DNA of 28,536 nucleotides from the NCBI GenBank assembly GCA_034430655.1, contig DAOUEC010000306.1, forward strand, positions 1 through 28,536, read 5' to 3'. Below are positions 6,921-16,780 of this stretch, in pieces. This DNA comes from JAUWNP01 sp034430655 (GTDB lineage Bacteria > Chloroflexota > Anaerolineae > B4-G1). The position numbers were made by a program, and so were the translations under genes. Position 1 is the stretch's first letter; every line of letters begins with the position of its first letter. Under the pieces are notes generated by a model that was not told the DNA's origin, did no database searches, and was given only the letters and a program-made list of their open reading frames with translations.

Positions 6921-7877
6921 ATGTTCGATCATATACTCGTTCCCTTGGACGGATCCCCACTTGCCGAGTGTGTATTGCCTCACACCATAGCAGTAGCCCG
7001 GGCCTGTAAGGCCCAGGTCACGCTACTGCGAGTGTTGGAGCGAACCCGGGCCGCCGGCCAAACCTGGTCCGTTGACCCATTGGACTGGCATATAAGGAAG
7101 GCCGAAGCCATGGCCTACCTGGACGGGCTGAGCACCCGCTTGCAAAAAGTCGGCCTGCGAACGAAGAACACACTCCTGGAGGGCCAGGCAGCGGAGCGCA
7201 TCATCGAATTCACGCGCAGTCACGACGTCAACCTGGTTATTCTCAGCAGCCACGGGCGGAGCGGCCTGAGCAATTGGAACGTCAGCAGCATCGTCCAGAA
7301 AATCATCTTGCGGGCCTATGTGCCGGTGATGATCGTGCGGGCCTATCAGCCCGTTGCCAGCGACCTGACAGGCTTGCGTTACCGGCGGCTGCTGGTTCCA
7401 CTGGATTGCTCACAGCGGGCCGAGTGCGTCTTGCCGCTGGCTACCACCCTGGCCCGCTTCCACGAGTCCGAACTGCTGCTGGTACACGTGGTGCGCAGGC
7501 CGGAAATGGTCCGTCGCGCACCCCCCACGCGGGAAGATGTCGAACTGGCGAACCGGCTCACGGAGCGCAACCGGCTGGAAGCGGTCCGGTATCTGGAGGA
7601 ACTTCCATCCCGGCTGTCTTTGGACGTTCAGACCCGTTTGCTCGTCAGCGACGACACCGCAGCAACGCTGCATGAGTTGGTGAAGCAAGAGGACGCAGAC
7701 CTGGTAGTATTGAGCGCTCACGGCTATTCTGGCGGGACCAAGTGGCCTTATGGCAGCATGGTCATCAACTTCATAGCATACGGCACTACCCCGCTGCTGG
7801 TCGTGCAGGACCTTTCTCCAGACGATGTGAAGCGCACTCAGGCCGAAATGGCCGCAAGGGAGTACAAGGGACACTAG
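6921..7877 (+). CDS. Universal stress protein with two tandem USP domains
   Basis: Two UspA folds in one chain: residues 1-140 (starts MFDHILVPLDGS) and about 152-297 (starts YRRLLVPLDCS). Both end in the typical 'VNLVILSSHGRSG' or 'ADLVVLSAHGYSG' strand and loop. The second has a near-canonical nucleotide-binding motif (GYSGGTKWPYGSM). In the first the final Gly-Ser is replaced (GRSGLSNWNVSS), so ATP binding there is less certain. The start is ATG 6921, since AAGGAG (6907-6912) is 8 nt upstream and homologues begin MF(D/K)HILVP. The in-frame ATG at 6888 adds 11 atypical residues. It ends 3 nt before the glucan synthase start, so the pair forms one translational unit. It is a cytoplasmic stress or energy-sensing protein with no known direct enzymatic role. 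Confidence 0.92.
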   Translation: MFDHILVPLDGSPLAECVLPHTIAVARACKAQVTLLRVLERTRAAGQTWSVDPLDWHIRKAEAMAYLDGLSTRLQKVGLRTKNTLLEGQAAERIIEFTRSHDVNLVILSSHGRSGLSNWNVSSIVQKIILRAYVPVMIVRAYQPVASDLTGLRYRRLLVPLDCSQRAECVLPLATTLARFHESELLLVHVVRRPEMVRRAPPTREDVELANRLTERNRLEAVRYLEELPSRLSLDVQTRLLVSDDTAATLHELVKQEDADLVVLSAHGYSGGTKWPYGSMVINFIAYGTTPLLVVQDLSPDDVKRTQAEMAAREYKGH

Positions 7878-7880
7878 CGC

Positions 7881-10800
7881 ATGCCAAACAGTCAACCTGG
7901 CCCGAACACACCCGCTGACGGCGTCCTGAACGGCTCGCCAGAGTTCGCCGCAGTCATGTCGGAGGATCGGGCCGGACTCGGCGGCGATAAGCCCAGCGTG
8001 GGCCGATTGGAAAACCTGGCATGTCAACTGGCCGGCAGCCACGCCGTCTCTCGCCATCCCAGGCACAGGCCCCCACTTCTAGATCGTCTCCGGGAGCACG
8101 AAACGCTTCTGCGCAACGCCTACCAGTATTTCGTAGAGGCGTCTGAGGCCCAACCGGCCCTCTCTTACGCAGCCGAATGGCTGCTAGATAACTTTTACGT
8201 CGTGCAACAGGCGCTGCGTCAGATCCGCGAAGATATGCCGGCAGGCTACTATCGCCAGTTGCCCAAACTCGCTACATCCTCCCTGGAAGGCTACCCTCGC
8301 ATCTACGCGCTGGCGCGGGAGATCATCCAGTACTGCGAGAGCCGCCTCGATCTTGACCAGGTGACGCGCTTTGTTCAGGCCTACCAACGTGTCGCACCGC
8401 TGACGATGGGCGAGTTGTGGGCACTGCCGACCACGTTGCGCCTGGGTATCCTGGAGAATCTGACGCGAGCCGTCGTCCGCATCACGGGACTGCCCCCCTC
8501 ACCCGGCCTTTCCCCTTCTGCGCCTTTATCCCACGGGCAGGGCCCTGAGCCTGTCGAAGGGCGATGTCCTGAGCCTGTCGAAGGACGGGCAGACGAGGCC
8601 GTCGTCGCTAACTGTATCCCCAGCCTGCGCGTGCTGGCGACCCAGGATTGGAAGGCGTTCTTTGAAAGCGTCAGCCGGGTGGAGCAGGTGTTGCGCTGTG
8701 ACCCGGCGAACGTCTACGCCCGTATGGATTTCGATACACGCGACCGATATCGCGGGGTGATCGAAGAACTGGCCCTGGCGACGGGCCGGGACGAAGAAGA
8801 AATCGCACAGGAAGCCATCCATCTGGCTGAAGAGGCCCGGCGGAGCGCGGCGCATCAACCCACCCATCCCTCCATCCTCCCCAAATCGCCACACGGAGAG
8901 GAAAGACCATCCCGTACCATCCACGTCGGTTTCTACCTCTTGAGCGCAGGCCGCGCACAACTTGAAGCCCGCCTGGGCTATCGCCCCTCCTGGCACGCAC
9001 GCCTGCGTCGCTGGCTGTTCAGCCATCCCACCCCGGTGTACCTGGGCGCCATTGCCCTGCTCACCCTGGTCATCCTGTTCGGCCTGGTTTGGTACGCCCT
9101 TGTCGCCAGCGGGACGCCCGCTCAATTGATTGGGGCGGGCTTGCTGGTCCTGCTACCCGCTACGGCTGTCGCCATCAACCTGGTCAACTGGCTCATCACC
9201 CACACCGTGCCGCCCCGGGTGTTGCCCAGGCTGGACTTCCAGGAAGGTATTCCGGCCGACTGCCGCACGATGGTGGTTGTCCCTGCGCTTCTCACCGAAG
9301 CAAGCGAGGTCGAACCCCTTTTGCACCAACTGGAACTTCTCTTTCTGAGCAACGCTGACCCTCACCTGCATTTCGCCTTGCTCACCGACTTCGCCGATGC
9401 GCCACAGAAGTATATGCCGGACGATGACGCGTTGCTTGAGCAAACCAGGCACGGTATTCAGGCCCTAAACAAGAAACACGGCCGGGGGGCTTCCCGACCC
9501 TTTTATCTCTTTCATCGTGATCGGGAATGGAACCCGGGTGAGGACTGCTGGATGGGCTGGGAGCGCAAGCGGGGCAAGTTGATCGAGTTCAACCGCTTAA
9601 TTGGCGACAGCAGAGAAACCACTTACCGCGTGCAAATAGGGGACCTCGACGTCCTGCCGGAGATCAGATACGTCATCACGCTGGATGCGGACACGTACTT
9701 GCCACGGGATAGCGCACGTCGCCTCATCACCACGCTGGCGCACCCGCTGAACCGCGCCGAATTTGACCCGCACAGCGGCGCTGTGATCGCCGGATACACC
9801 GTGCTCCAACCCCGGGTGGAGATCAGGCCGACCAGCGCCAATCAGTCGCTGTTTACGCGAGTCTTCGCCCGGGACACCGGGCTGGATCTATACACGCGGG
9901 CGGTATCTGATGTGTACCAGGACCTCTTTGGCGAAGGGCTCTATGCCGGCAAGGGTATCTATGACGTGGCTGCCTTTGAACACAGCCTGGACGGGCGGGG
10001 GCCCGACAATGCCCTGCTCAGCCACGACCTGTTTGAGGGCATCCACGGGCGCGCCGGGCTGGTGACAGATGTGAGCCTGTTCGAAGACTATCCCCCCCAC
10101 TATCTCGCCTACACGCGCCGGTTGCACCGTTGGGCGCGCGGGGACTGGCAACTGCTGCCCTGGCTGCTGCCCAGGGTGCCCCACGCGGGCGGCGGGATGA
10201 TGCCCAATGACCTCTCGGTGCTCAATCGCTGGAAAATCCTGGACAATCTGCGCCGCAGCCTGCTTACACCAGCGCTGCTGGCCCTTTTGCTCGCCGGCTG
10301 GTTGTGGTTGCCCGGCTCGGCGTCGGTGTGGACGCTGGCAGCGGTGCTGACGCTGGCTATGCCTCTCGCCACCGGCATCGTAACCGCGTTGGCTCGAAGA
10401 TTGCGGGGTATATCGTTGGGCAGGGCCGCGCAGTCAGTACGGGCAGACGCTATCCGTTGGCTGCTGGCACTTGCCTTTCTCCTCTACGAGACCCTGGTCA
10501 TGATAGACGCGATTGGGTGTACCCTGGTCCGGCTGATCATCACCCACAGGCACATGTTGCAATGGACCACAGCCGCACATACGCTCCGCCTGTTCGGCCG
10601 AGAAATGAAACTGGCGCTGATCTGGAACCAGATGGGCGCCGCACCGCTCCTCGTCCCGGTGCTGGCTTTGCTGGTAGGACTGAGCAACCCGGCCGCGCTG
10701 CCCGTGGCCGCGCCGCTGCTACTCTTGTGGCTGGCATCACCCCAAATCGCCTATTGGATCAGTCGTCCCGTGACCCACGAACAGGCCCCGCTTTCAGCCG

Positions 10801-13800
10801 GCCAACGCCAGCAACTGCGCCGCCTGGCCCGTTACACCTGGCTCTACTTTGAACAGTTTGTCGGCCCGGATGATTACTGGCTGCCCCCTGACCATTTCCA
10901 GGAAGATCCGCGTGCGGTCGTCGCGCATCGCACCTCACCCACCAACGTGGGGCTACTGCTGCTTTCTACCCTGGCCGCCCACGACCTGGGCTATATCGGC
11001 CTGATGGACCTGGCGTTGCGGCTGCGCGACACCTTCGGGAGCGTGAGCAGGCTGGTGCGGTATCGAGGCCACTTCCTCAACTGGTACAACACACACACCC
11101 TGGAACCCCTGCCTCCGCGCTATGTGTCCACTGTGGATAGCGGCAACCTGGCGGGCTGTCTGCTGGCTCTCAAGCAAGGCTTGCAGGCCCTACCGCGCGA
11201 GCCCATCCTGCGCTGGCAGCGTTGGCAGGGCCTGCTCGACACATTGAGCGTCCTGGCAGAGATCGTGGAAGGTCTGGAAGGGCTGGGCCTTGAGAAGCCG
11301 GTCGCGCCGCTGGAAGCCCACCTGGCTTATATCCAGCAGCAGGTGTTGGCAGTACAGGATGATCCTGCCCGTTGGGCACCCCTGCTGACCGGGCTATGCG
11401 GCGACGGCTGGCAAGAACTGGAGCGGCTGTTGATGTCGCTGGTCGAGGCCGGCTCGCACACGCTGGACACCGAGACCCTGCGCAACCTGCGCTTCTGGTC
11501 GGGGCGGGTGCACCACCAACTGCTCAATATGCAGGAGGAGCGGGACCTGCTGCTGCCCTGGCTCGGGCCCCTGAGCCAGCCGCCGGCGCTGTTCACCCAG
11601 ACAGAGACGGATCCAGCCATCACTGACGCCTGGCAGGCGCTACAGGACGCCCTGCCGACCACGCCACGGCTCGACGAAGTGCCCGAGGCCTGCAGGACAG
11701 GACAGGCGCGACTGAACCAACTGCAGGGCCTGCTTGACGAAGCCCCCCACGTCAATAACGAAGCCCCCCACGCAGTGGGGGGTTCGGTGACAGCCAGCCC
11801 ACTCATACAAGAAGCCCACGCCTGGTGTGCGCGCTTGGCCGAGAGGTTGTACTCTGCCTATATGCTGGCAGGAAGCTCGCTGGTCGGCTATCAAGACCTG
11901 AGCAAACTGGCAGACGCCTATTTCAAGACCATGGACTTTGGGTTTCTGTTTGACTGGCAGCGCCAGGTGTTCCACCTGGGCTACAACGTGGCGGCCGGAG
12001 AACTGGACAGCAACCACTATGACCTGCTGGCCTCCGAAGCACGGCTAGCCAGCCTCCTGGCCATCGCCAAGGGTGATGTCCCCCAGAGTCACTGGCTCCA
12101 CCTGGCCCGCCCCCTTTCCCGAACCGACGGCACGCGGGTGCTCCTCTCGTGGAACGGGAGCATGTTCGAGTACCTCATGCCCTCTCTGCTGATGCGGAGT
12201 TACGAGGGCACGCTCCTGAACCAAACCTGCCGGGCGGTCATCGCCCGTCAGATCGCCTATGCCCGCCAGAAAGACGTGCCCTGGGGCATTTCGGAGGCGG
12301 GTTACTATGGCTTTGACGCGCAAATGAACTACCAGTACCGGGGATTCGGTGTGCCGGGGCTGGGGTTCAAACGCGGCCTGGGCGAGGACCTGGTGATTTC
12401 GCCGTACGCCTCGCTGCTTGCCCTGTCGCTGCGCCCCCAGGCCGTGATGCAGAACATCGCCCATCTCATCGAACAACAGATGCTCGGCCCCTACGGCTTC
12501 TATGAGTCTGTCGACTATACCCATTCCCGGCTCCCCTTGGGGCAGAAAAGCGGGATCGTGCACTCGTACATGGTACATCACCAGGGCATGATCCTGCTGG
12601 CTCTGGCCAACTATCTTCAGGACGAGGCCATGATACATCGTTTTCACGCCGACCCCCGCGTGCAGAGCGCCGACCTGCTCCTACACGAGCAGGTGCCGCA
12701 GCAGGCCCCCGTCGAGCACCCCCACCCCGAGGAGGTCGGTATCATTCGCCCGGTTCACCCCCGCCTGACCGCGGAACCCTGGCACGCGCCCGTGGACACC
12801 CCACTGCCCCAGGTGCATTTCCTCTCCAACGGGCGTTACGGCCTGCTCATCACCAGCGCTGGCGGCGGCTACAGCCGCTGGCACGAGATAGACCTCACGC
12901 GCTGGCACGCCGATACCACCCTGGACAATTGGGGAACCTGGCTCTATATTCAGGACAGAGATGACGGCAACCTCTGGTCGGCGGGCTACCAACCCACCGG
13001 TTCTCCGCCGGAAAGCCAGAAGGTACTCTTTTACGCCCACAAGGCCGAATTTCGACGCCGAGACCACGACATCTCCCTGCGTATGGAGATCACCGTCCCG
13101 CCGAAGGACGACGTCGAGATACGGCGCATCACCCTGACCAACGATAGCGACCACCTCCGCCGGCTGATGCTAACCTCCTACGGCGAAATTGTGCTCGCGC
13201 CTCAGACCGCTGACGGACGCCACCCAGCGTTCAACAAACTCTTTATCGAGAGCGAATACCTGCCCGAGGTGAACGGACTGCTCTTCCGCCGCCGCCCTCG
13301 TTCAGCCGGGGAAGAGCCGATCTACCTGGCACACCTGCTAGCCGTGGGGCGGGGGTACAAAGTCACCGGCGCTCACGAAAGCGACCGCGCCCGCTTCCTG
13401 GGCCGGGGCCGGACGGTCCGCTTTCCGGCGGCCCTGGCCCCCACACCCTCACACCCCCACACCCTCACACTCCCACACTCCCACACCCCCACACTCAGCC
13501 ACGGGCTTTCCGGCACCACCGGCACAACCCTGGACCCGATCATGGCCCTTGGCCAGGAGATCACGCTGGAACCGCACGCGACGACGCAGATCGCCTACGT
13601 CACCCTGGCGGCCGGGTCGCGCCAGGAGGCACTGACGCTAGCCCACCGCTATCGGGCCTGGCCTATGATCAGCCGGGCCTTTGACCAGGCCCGCTCTTGC
13701 AGCGAACTGGAACTGCGCCAACTTGATCTCACCATGCCAGAAGTGGAACGCATCCAGCAATTGCTTTCTGTGCTCCTCTATCCCTATCCCGCCCTCCGCG

Positions 13801-16733
13801 CCGACCCCACGACGCTGGCGGCTAACAGCAAAGGGCAATCTGGGCTGTGGCCTTATGCCATTTCCGGTGACTATCCGATCCTCCTGGTGCGTGTTGGCAA
13901 CAAAGAGGAAACGGCCCTGGTGCGCGAACTCCTACGAGCCCACGCATATTGGCGCGACCGGCAGATCAAGATTGACCTGGTCATCCTCAACCAGAAAGAT
14001 GTCGGCTACGCTCAGGAACTGCACGAGCAACTGCACCGGCTGATTGCCCGCACAGGTAATGACATCTGGGTGAACCAGCGCGGCGGCATCTTTCTCCTGC
14101 GCGCTGAGTTGATGAGCAAGGCCGACCAGGTGCTGCTGGAAACGGCCGCCCGGGCCGTCCTGGACGGGGAAAAAGGCCGCCTAACCGAACAACTAGGGCG
14201 ACTGCGCGAGCGCCCAGCTCGCCTGCCGCGCTTCGTCTCCACCTTGTCTCCCCCCCTTGCCTCCCCCCCACCGGGCGGGACAGGGGGGGGGCTTGCCCGG
14301 CCCACCGACCTTCTCTTTGACAATCGGTTAGGCGGCTTTAGCGCCGACGGGCACGAATACGTCATCTTCCTTGAGCGGCGTCCTGAGCCTGTCGAGGGGC
14401 CGGGCCAACGGACACCGGCCCCTTGGATCAACGTCATCGCCAATCCCCACTTCGGCTTCCTGGTCTCCGAAGCAGGATCGGGCTATACCTGGGCGGAAAA
14501 CAGCGGCGAAAACCGGCTCACCCCCTGGTATAACGACCCTGTGACCGACGCGCCGGGCGAGGCGCTCTATCTGCGCGACGAGGAGGTAGGACACATCTGG
14601 TCGCCTACGCCCCTGCCTGCGGGCGCGCCAGCCCCCTACCTGGTCCGCCACGGTGCTGGCTACTCAGTCTTCGAGCACCATAGCCACGGCCTCAAACAGA
14701 GGTTGCGCCTTTTCGCCGTCCCGAACGCGCCGGTCAAGGTGATGCAGTTGCGGCTGGAGAACACGTGGAACCGCAACCGGCGCATCACCGCAACCTTTTA
14801 CGCCGAGTGGGTGCTGGGCACAACCCGGGACATAACCCAGCAATACGTCATTCCAGAGTTCGACGCCGGAAGCCTCGCACTGCTGGCCCGCAACCCCTAC
14901 AATGAGGAATTCGGCCAGCGAGTGGCCTTTTTGGCCGCCAGCAAAGAGCCCCATGGCCTGACCACCGACCGCACTGAGTTTCTGGGACGCGATGGGAACC
15001 TCCGCCGTCCAGCCGCCCTCGACCGCGTCGGACTGGCCAACATAGTAAGGGCCGGCTTCGACCCCTGCGCATGCCTCCAGATTCACATTTACCTGGCCCC
15101 TCATGGGACCAAAGAGGTCTATTTCTTGCTGGGCCAGGGCGCGGACCGGCAAGACACGCTCCGGCTGGTCAAACAGTATCAGGACCCGGCGCAGGTCGAG
15201 GCCGCATGGGAGGCCGTGAACGAGTCCTGGGATGGACTGTTGGGGACCGTCACGGTGCAAACACCCGACCCGGCTATGAACCTGTTGCTCAATCGCTGGC
15301 TGCTTTACCAAACACTCTCGTGCCGGGTGTGGGGACGATCCGCGCTCTACCAGTCATCCGGCGCGTTTGGCTACCGCGATCAGTTGCAGGACGTGATGGC
15401 CCTGGTGTACGCCGCGCCGCATCTCGCACGGGACCATATCTTGCGCGCGGCGGGCCACCAGTTCGAAGCAGGGGACGTGCTGCACTGGTGGCACCCGCCT
15501 TCGGGGCGCGGGGTACGCACGCGCATATCCGATGATCTGCTGTGGCTTCCCTTTGTCACCGCGCATTACGTGACCACAACCGGCGATGAAGCGATCCTGA
15601 CCGAAAGAGTGCCGTTTCTCAAGAGTGACCCATTGGAACCGGAGGAGGAAGAGCGCTACGGGCACTATGAGAACGCCGCCGGGGACGGCACCCTCTATGA
15701 GCACTGCCGCCGTGCCCTGGAAAAAGGATCTACCGCCGGGCCGCATGGCCTACCCCTGATGGGTAGCGGCGACTGGAACGATGGGATGAACCGGGTAGGC
15801 ATCGAGGGCCAGGGCGAAAGCGTGTGGCTGGGTTGGTTCCTGTACGCCACGTTGACCCATTGTGTTCCCCTTTGCGAGCGTATGGGCGATGGGAAACAGG
15901 CCGCCACGTACCGGCAGCGGGCCCACGACCTGCGCCAGGCGCTGGAGGCCAACGCTTGGGACGGGCAATGGTACCGCCGCGCCTACTATGACGACGGCAC
16001 ACCCCTGGGGTCGGCCGCAAACGACGAGTGCCAGATCGACTCCATCGCTCAATCCTGGGCCGTCCTGTCCGGGGCCGCCGACCCAGCGCGCGCCGCACAG
16101 GCCATGGACTCCGTCGCCGACCGACTCGTGCGGCCCGACGACCAACTGGCGCTGCTCTTCGCCCCACCCTTCGACAAGACGACGCACGACCCTGGCTACA
16201 TCAAAGGCTACCTGCCGGGCATCAGAGAGAACGGCGGCCAGTACACTCACGCCGCGCTGTGGGCTGTGTGGGCCTTCGCCGAGATGGGACAAGGGGATCG
16301 CGCCGAGGCGCTGTTCCGGCTGCTCAACCCCATCTACCACAGCGACACGCCGGAGAAGATGGAACGTTACCGGGTGGAGCCTTACGTGGTAGCGGCGGAC
16401 GTCTATAGCGTGCCGCCGCACACTGGTCGCGGCGGCTGGACCTGGTACACCGGCTCGGCCAGTTGGATGTACCGCCTGGGCCTGGAGGCCATCCTGGGAC
16501 TGCGCCGGGTGGGAAAGGTGCTGCGAATTGCCCCCTGTATCCCTAGGGCCTGGCCAGGCTACCAACTGGCCTACCGCGATGGCGAAACCTCCTACCAGAT
16601 TCGTGTTGAAAACCCGGACGGCGTCAACCGAGGCGTGAAACAGGTGACGCTGGATGGAGAGGTCTTGCCTGGTGGAGATATTCCGCTGACGGGCGATGGT
16701 CGCCAGCACACAGTTCACATCCTGATGGGCTGA
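7881..16733 (+). CDS. ndvB: Cyclic beta-1,2-glucan synthase (GT84 + glycoamylase-like + GH94), NdvB/ChvB type
   Basis: A 2950-aa inner-membrane enzyme, close to the roughly 2830-2870 aa of rhizobial NdvB/ChvB and Brucella Cgs, which polymerise UDP-glucose into a protein-linked beta-1,2-glucan, trim it and cyclise it. Order: N-terminal soluble part (1-385); helices at about 386-440; a GT84 glucosyltransferase (about 455-790) with LDADTYLP (DxD near 602) and RLHRWARGDWQ (near 746, the (R/Q)xxRW motif); more helices at about 793-960; a glycoamylase-like domain with GFGVPGLGFKRGLGEDLVISPY (near 1490); a first GH94 N-lobe (about 1643-1927); a second (about 2182-2463); and the GH94 phosphorylase catalytic barrel (about 2464-2907) with GSGDWNDGMN (2628-2637), expected to hold the general acid Asp. 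The start ATG is 3 nt after usp. Five repeat-derived insertions lie in linkers, all in frame. The activity is assigned by architecture; the linkage type is inferred. Confidence 0.92.
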   Translation: MPNSQPGPNTPADGVLNGSPEFAAVMSEDRAGLGGDKPSVGRLENLACQLAGSHAVSRHPRHRPPLLDRLREHETLLRNAYQYFVEASEAQPALSYAAEWLLDNFYVVQQALRQIREDMPAGYYRQLPKLATSSLEGYPRIYALAREIIQYCESRLDLDQVTRFVQAYQRVAPLTMGELWALPTTLRLGILENLTRAVVRITGLPPSPGLSPSAPLSHGQGPEPVEGRCPEPVEGRADEAVVANCIPSLRVLATQDWKAFFESVSRVEQVLRCDPANVYARMDFDTRDRYRGVIEELALATGRDEEEIAQEAIHLAEEARRSAAHQPTHPSILPKSPHGEERPSRTIHVGFYLLSAGRAQLEARLGYRPSWHARLRRWLFSHPTPVYLGAIALLTLVILFGLVWYALVASGTPAQLIGAGLLVLLPATAVAINLVNWLITHTVPPRVLPRLDFQEGIPADCRTMVVVPALLTEASEVEPLLHQLELLFLSNADPHLHFALLTDFADAPQKYMPDDDALLEQTRHGIQALNKKHGRGASRPFYLFHRDREWNPGEDCWMGWERKRGKLIEFNRLIGDSRETTYRVQIGDLDVLPEIRYVITLDADTYLPRDSARRLITTLAHPLNRAEFDPHSGAVIAGYTVLQPRVEIRPTSANQSLFTRVFARDTGLDLYTRAVSDVYQDLFGEGLYAGKGIYDVAAFEHSLDGRGPDNALLSHDLFEGIHGRAGLVTDVSLFEDYPPHYLAYTRRLHRWARGDWQLLPWLLPRVPHAGGGMMPNDLSVLNRWKILDNLRRSLLTPALLALLLAGWLWLPGSASVWTLAAVLTLAMPLATGIVTALARRLRGISLGRAAQSVRADAIRWLLALAFLLYETLVMIDAIGCTLVRLIITHRHMLQWTTAAHTLRLFGREMKLALIWNQMGAAPLLVPVLALLVGLSNPAALPVAAPLLLLWLASPQIAYWISRPVTHEQAPLSAGQRQQLRRLARYTWLYFEQFVGPDDYWLPPDHFQEDPRAVVAHRTSPTNVGLLLLSTLAAHDLGYIGLMDLALRLRDTFGSVSRLVRYRGHFLNWYNTHTLEPLPPRYVSTVDSGNLAGCLLALKQGLQALPREPILRWQRWQGLLDTLSVLAEIVEGLEGLGLEKPVAPLEAHLAYIQQQVLAVQDDPARWAPLLTGLCGDGWQELERLLMSLVEAGSHTLDTETLRNLRFWSGRVHHQLLNMQEERDLLLPWLGPLSQPPALFTQTETDPAITDAWQALQDALPTTPRLDEVPEACRTGQARLNQLQGLLDEAPHVNNEAPHAVGGSVTASPLIQEAHAWCARLAERLYSAYMLAGSSLVGYQDLSKLADAYFKTMDFGFLFDWQRQVFHLGYNVAAGELDSNHYDLLASEARLASLLAIAKGDVPQSHWLHLARPLSRTDGTRVLLSWNGSMFEYLMPSLLMRSYEGTLLNQTCRAVIARQIAYARQKDVPWGISEAGYYGFDAQMNYQYRGFGVPGLGFKRGLGEDLVISPYASLLALSLRPQAVMQNIAHLIEQQMLGPYGFYESVDYTHSRLPLGQKSGIVHSYMVHHQGMILLALANYLQDEAMIHRFHADPRVQSADLLLHEQVPQQAPVEHPHPEEVGIIRPVHPRLTAEPWHAPVDTPLPQVHFLSNGRYGLLITSAGGGYSRWHEIDLTRWHADTTLDNWGTWLYIQDRDDGNLWSAGYQPTGSPPESQKVLFYAHKAEFRRRDHDISLRMEITVPPKDDVEIRRITLTNDSDHLRRLMLTSYGEIVLAPQTADGRHPAFNKLFIESEYLPEVNGLLFRRRPRSAGEEPIYLAHLLAVGRGYKVTGAHESDRARFLGRGRTVRFPAALAPTPSHPHTLTLPHSHTPTLSHGLSGTTGTTLDPIMALGQEITLEPHATTQIAYVTLAAGSRQEALTLAHRYRAWPMISRAFDQARSCSELELRQLDLTMPEVERIQQLLSVLLYPYPALRADPTTLAANSKGQSGLWPYAISGDYPILLVRVGNKEETALVRELLRAHAYWRDRQIKIDLVILNQKDVGYAQELHEQLHRLIARTGNDIWVNQRGGIFLLRAELMSKADQVLLETAARAVLDGEKGRLTEQLGRLRERPARLPRFVSTLSPPLASPPPGGTGGGLARPTDLLFDNRLGGFSADGHEYVIFLERRPEPVEGPGQRTPAPWINVIANPHFGFLVSEAGSGYTWAENSGENRLTPWYNDPVTDAPGEALYLRDEEVGHIWSPTPLPAGAPAPYLVRHGAGYSVFEHHSHGLKQRLRLFAVPNAPVKVMQLRLENTWNRNRRITATFYAEWVLGTTRDITQQYVIPEFDAGSLALLARNPYNEEFGQRVAFLAASKEPHGLTTDRTEFLGRDGNLRRPAALDRVGLANIVRAGFDPCACLQIHIYLAPHGTKEVYFLLGQGADRQDTLRLVKQYQDPAQVEAAWEAVNESWDGLLGTVTVQTPDPAMNLLLNRWLLYQTLSCRVWGRSALYQSSGAFGYRDQLQDVMALVYAAPHLARDHILRAAGHQFEAGDVLHWWHPPSGRGVRTRISDDLLWLPFVTAHYVTTTGDEAILTERVPFLKSDPLEPEEEERYGHYENAAGDGTLYEHCRRALEKGSTAGPHGLPLMGSGDWNDGMNRVGIEGQGESVWLGWFLYATLTHCVPLCERMGDGKQAATYRQRAHDLRQALEANAWDGQWYRRAYYDDGTPLGSAANDECQIDSIAQSWAVLSGAADPARAAQAMDSVADRLVRPDDQLALLFAPPFDKTTHDPGYIKGYLPGIRENGGQYTHAALWAVWAFAEMGQGDRAEALFRLLNPIYHSDTPEKMERYRVEPYVVAADVYSVPPHTGRGGWTWYTGSASWMYRLGLEAILGLRRVGKVLRIAPCIPRAWPGYQLAYRDGETSYQIRVENPDGVNRGVKQVTLDGEVLPGGDIPLTGDGRQHTVHILMG
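8542..8586. repeat. Two palindromic PEPVEG elements inside ndvB
   Basis: Two 21-bp copies (8542-8562 and 8566-8586) share the core CCTGAGCCTGTCGAAGG. The stem is GCCCT/AGGGC in the first and GTCCT/AGGAC in the second, a compensated change. They read GPEPVEGRCPEPVEGR in the N-terminal domain. Confidence 0.85.
11745..11785. repeat. GC-rich hairpin element inside ndvB
   Basis: A half copy, cgaagccccccacg, is followed 12 bp later by a full palindrome: CCCCCCAC (11764-11771), a 3-nt loop, and GTGGGGGG (11775-11782). It reads EAPHVNNEAPHAVGG in a linker. Confidence 0.8.
13441..13499. repeat. CAC-rich simple repeat inside ndvB
   Basis: A degenerate array of cacac(c/t)c units reads as a Thr/Pro/His/Leu linker (TPSHPHTLTLPHSHTPTLSH) within the first GH94 N-lobe region. 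Similar CAC/CTC units encode the Pro/Thr linker of the BNR lipoprotein at 27600-27740. Confidence 0.8.
14248..14295. repeat. C/G-run hairpin element inside ndvB
   Basis: Runs of C (14250-14256 and 14262-14269) and a run of 9 G (14283-14291) can pair around an 'accgggcggga' loop. Read as SPPLASPPPGGTGGG in the linker before the second GH94 N-lobe. Confidence 0.75.
14380..14400. repeat. Third PEPVEG element inside ndvB
   Basis: GTCCTGAGCCTGTCGAGGGG, the same core as 8542-8586 but with an imperfect stem. It reads RRPEPVEG just before the second GH94 N-lobe. Confidence 0.8.
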
Positions 16734-16738
16734 CCTAA

Positions 16739-16769
16739 GGAAAATAGTCAATAACATAAAAGATTTTCC
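16739..16769. terminator. Weak stem-loop after the glucan synthase
   Basis: GGAAAAT (16739-16745) pairs with ATTTTCC (16763-16769) around a 17-nt AT-rich loop, six bases past the stop codon. There is no U-tract after it, so termination here is uncertain. Confidence 0.3.
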
Positions 16770-16780
16770 GGCTTCATAGC

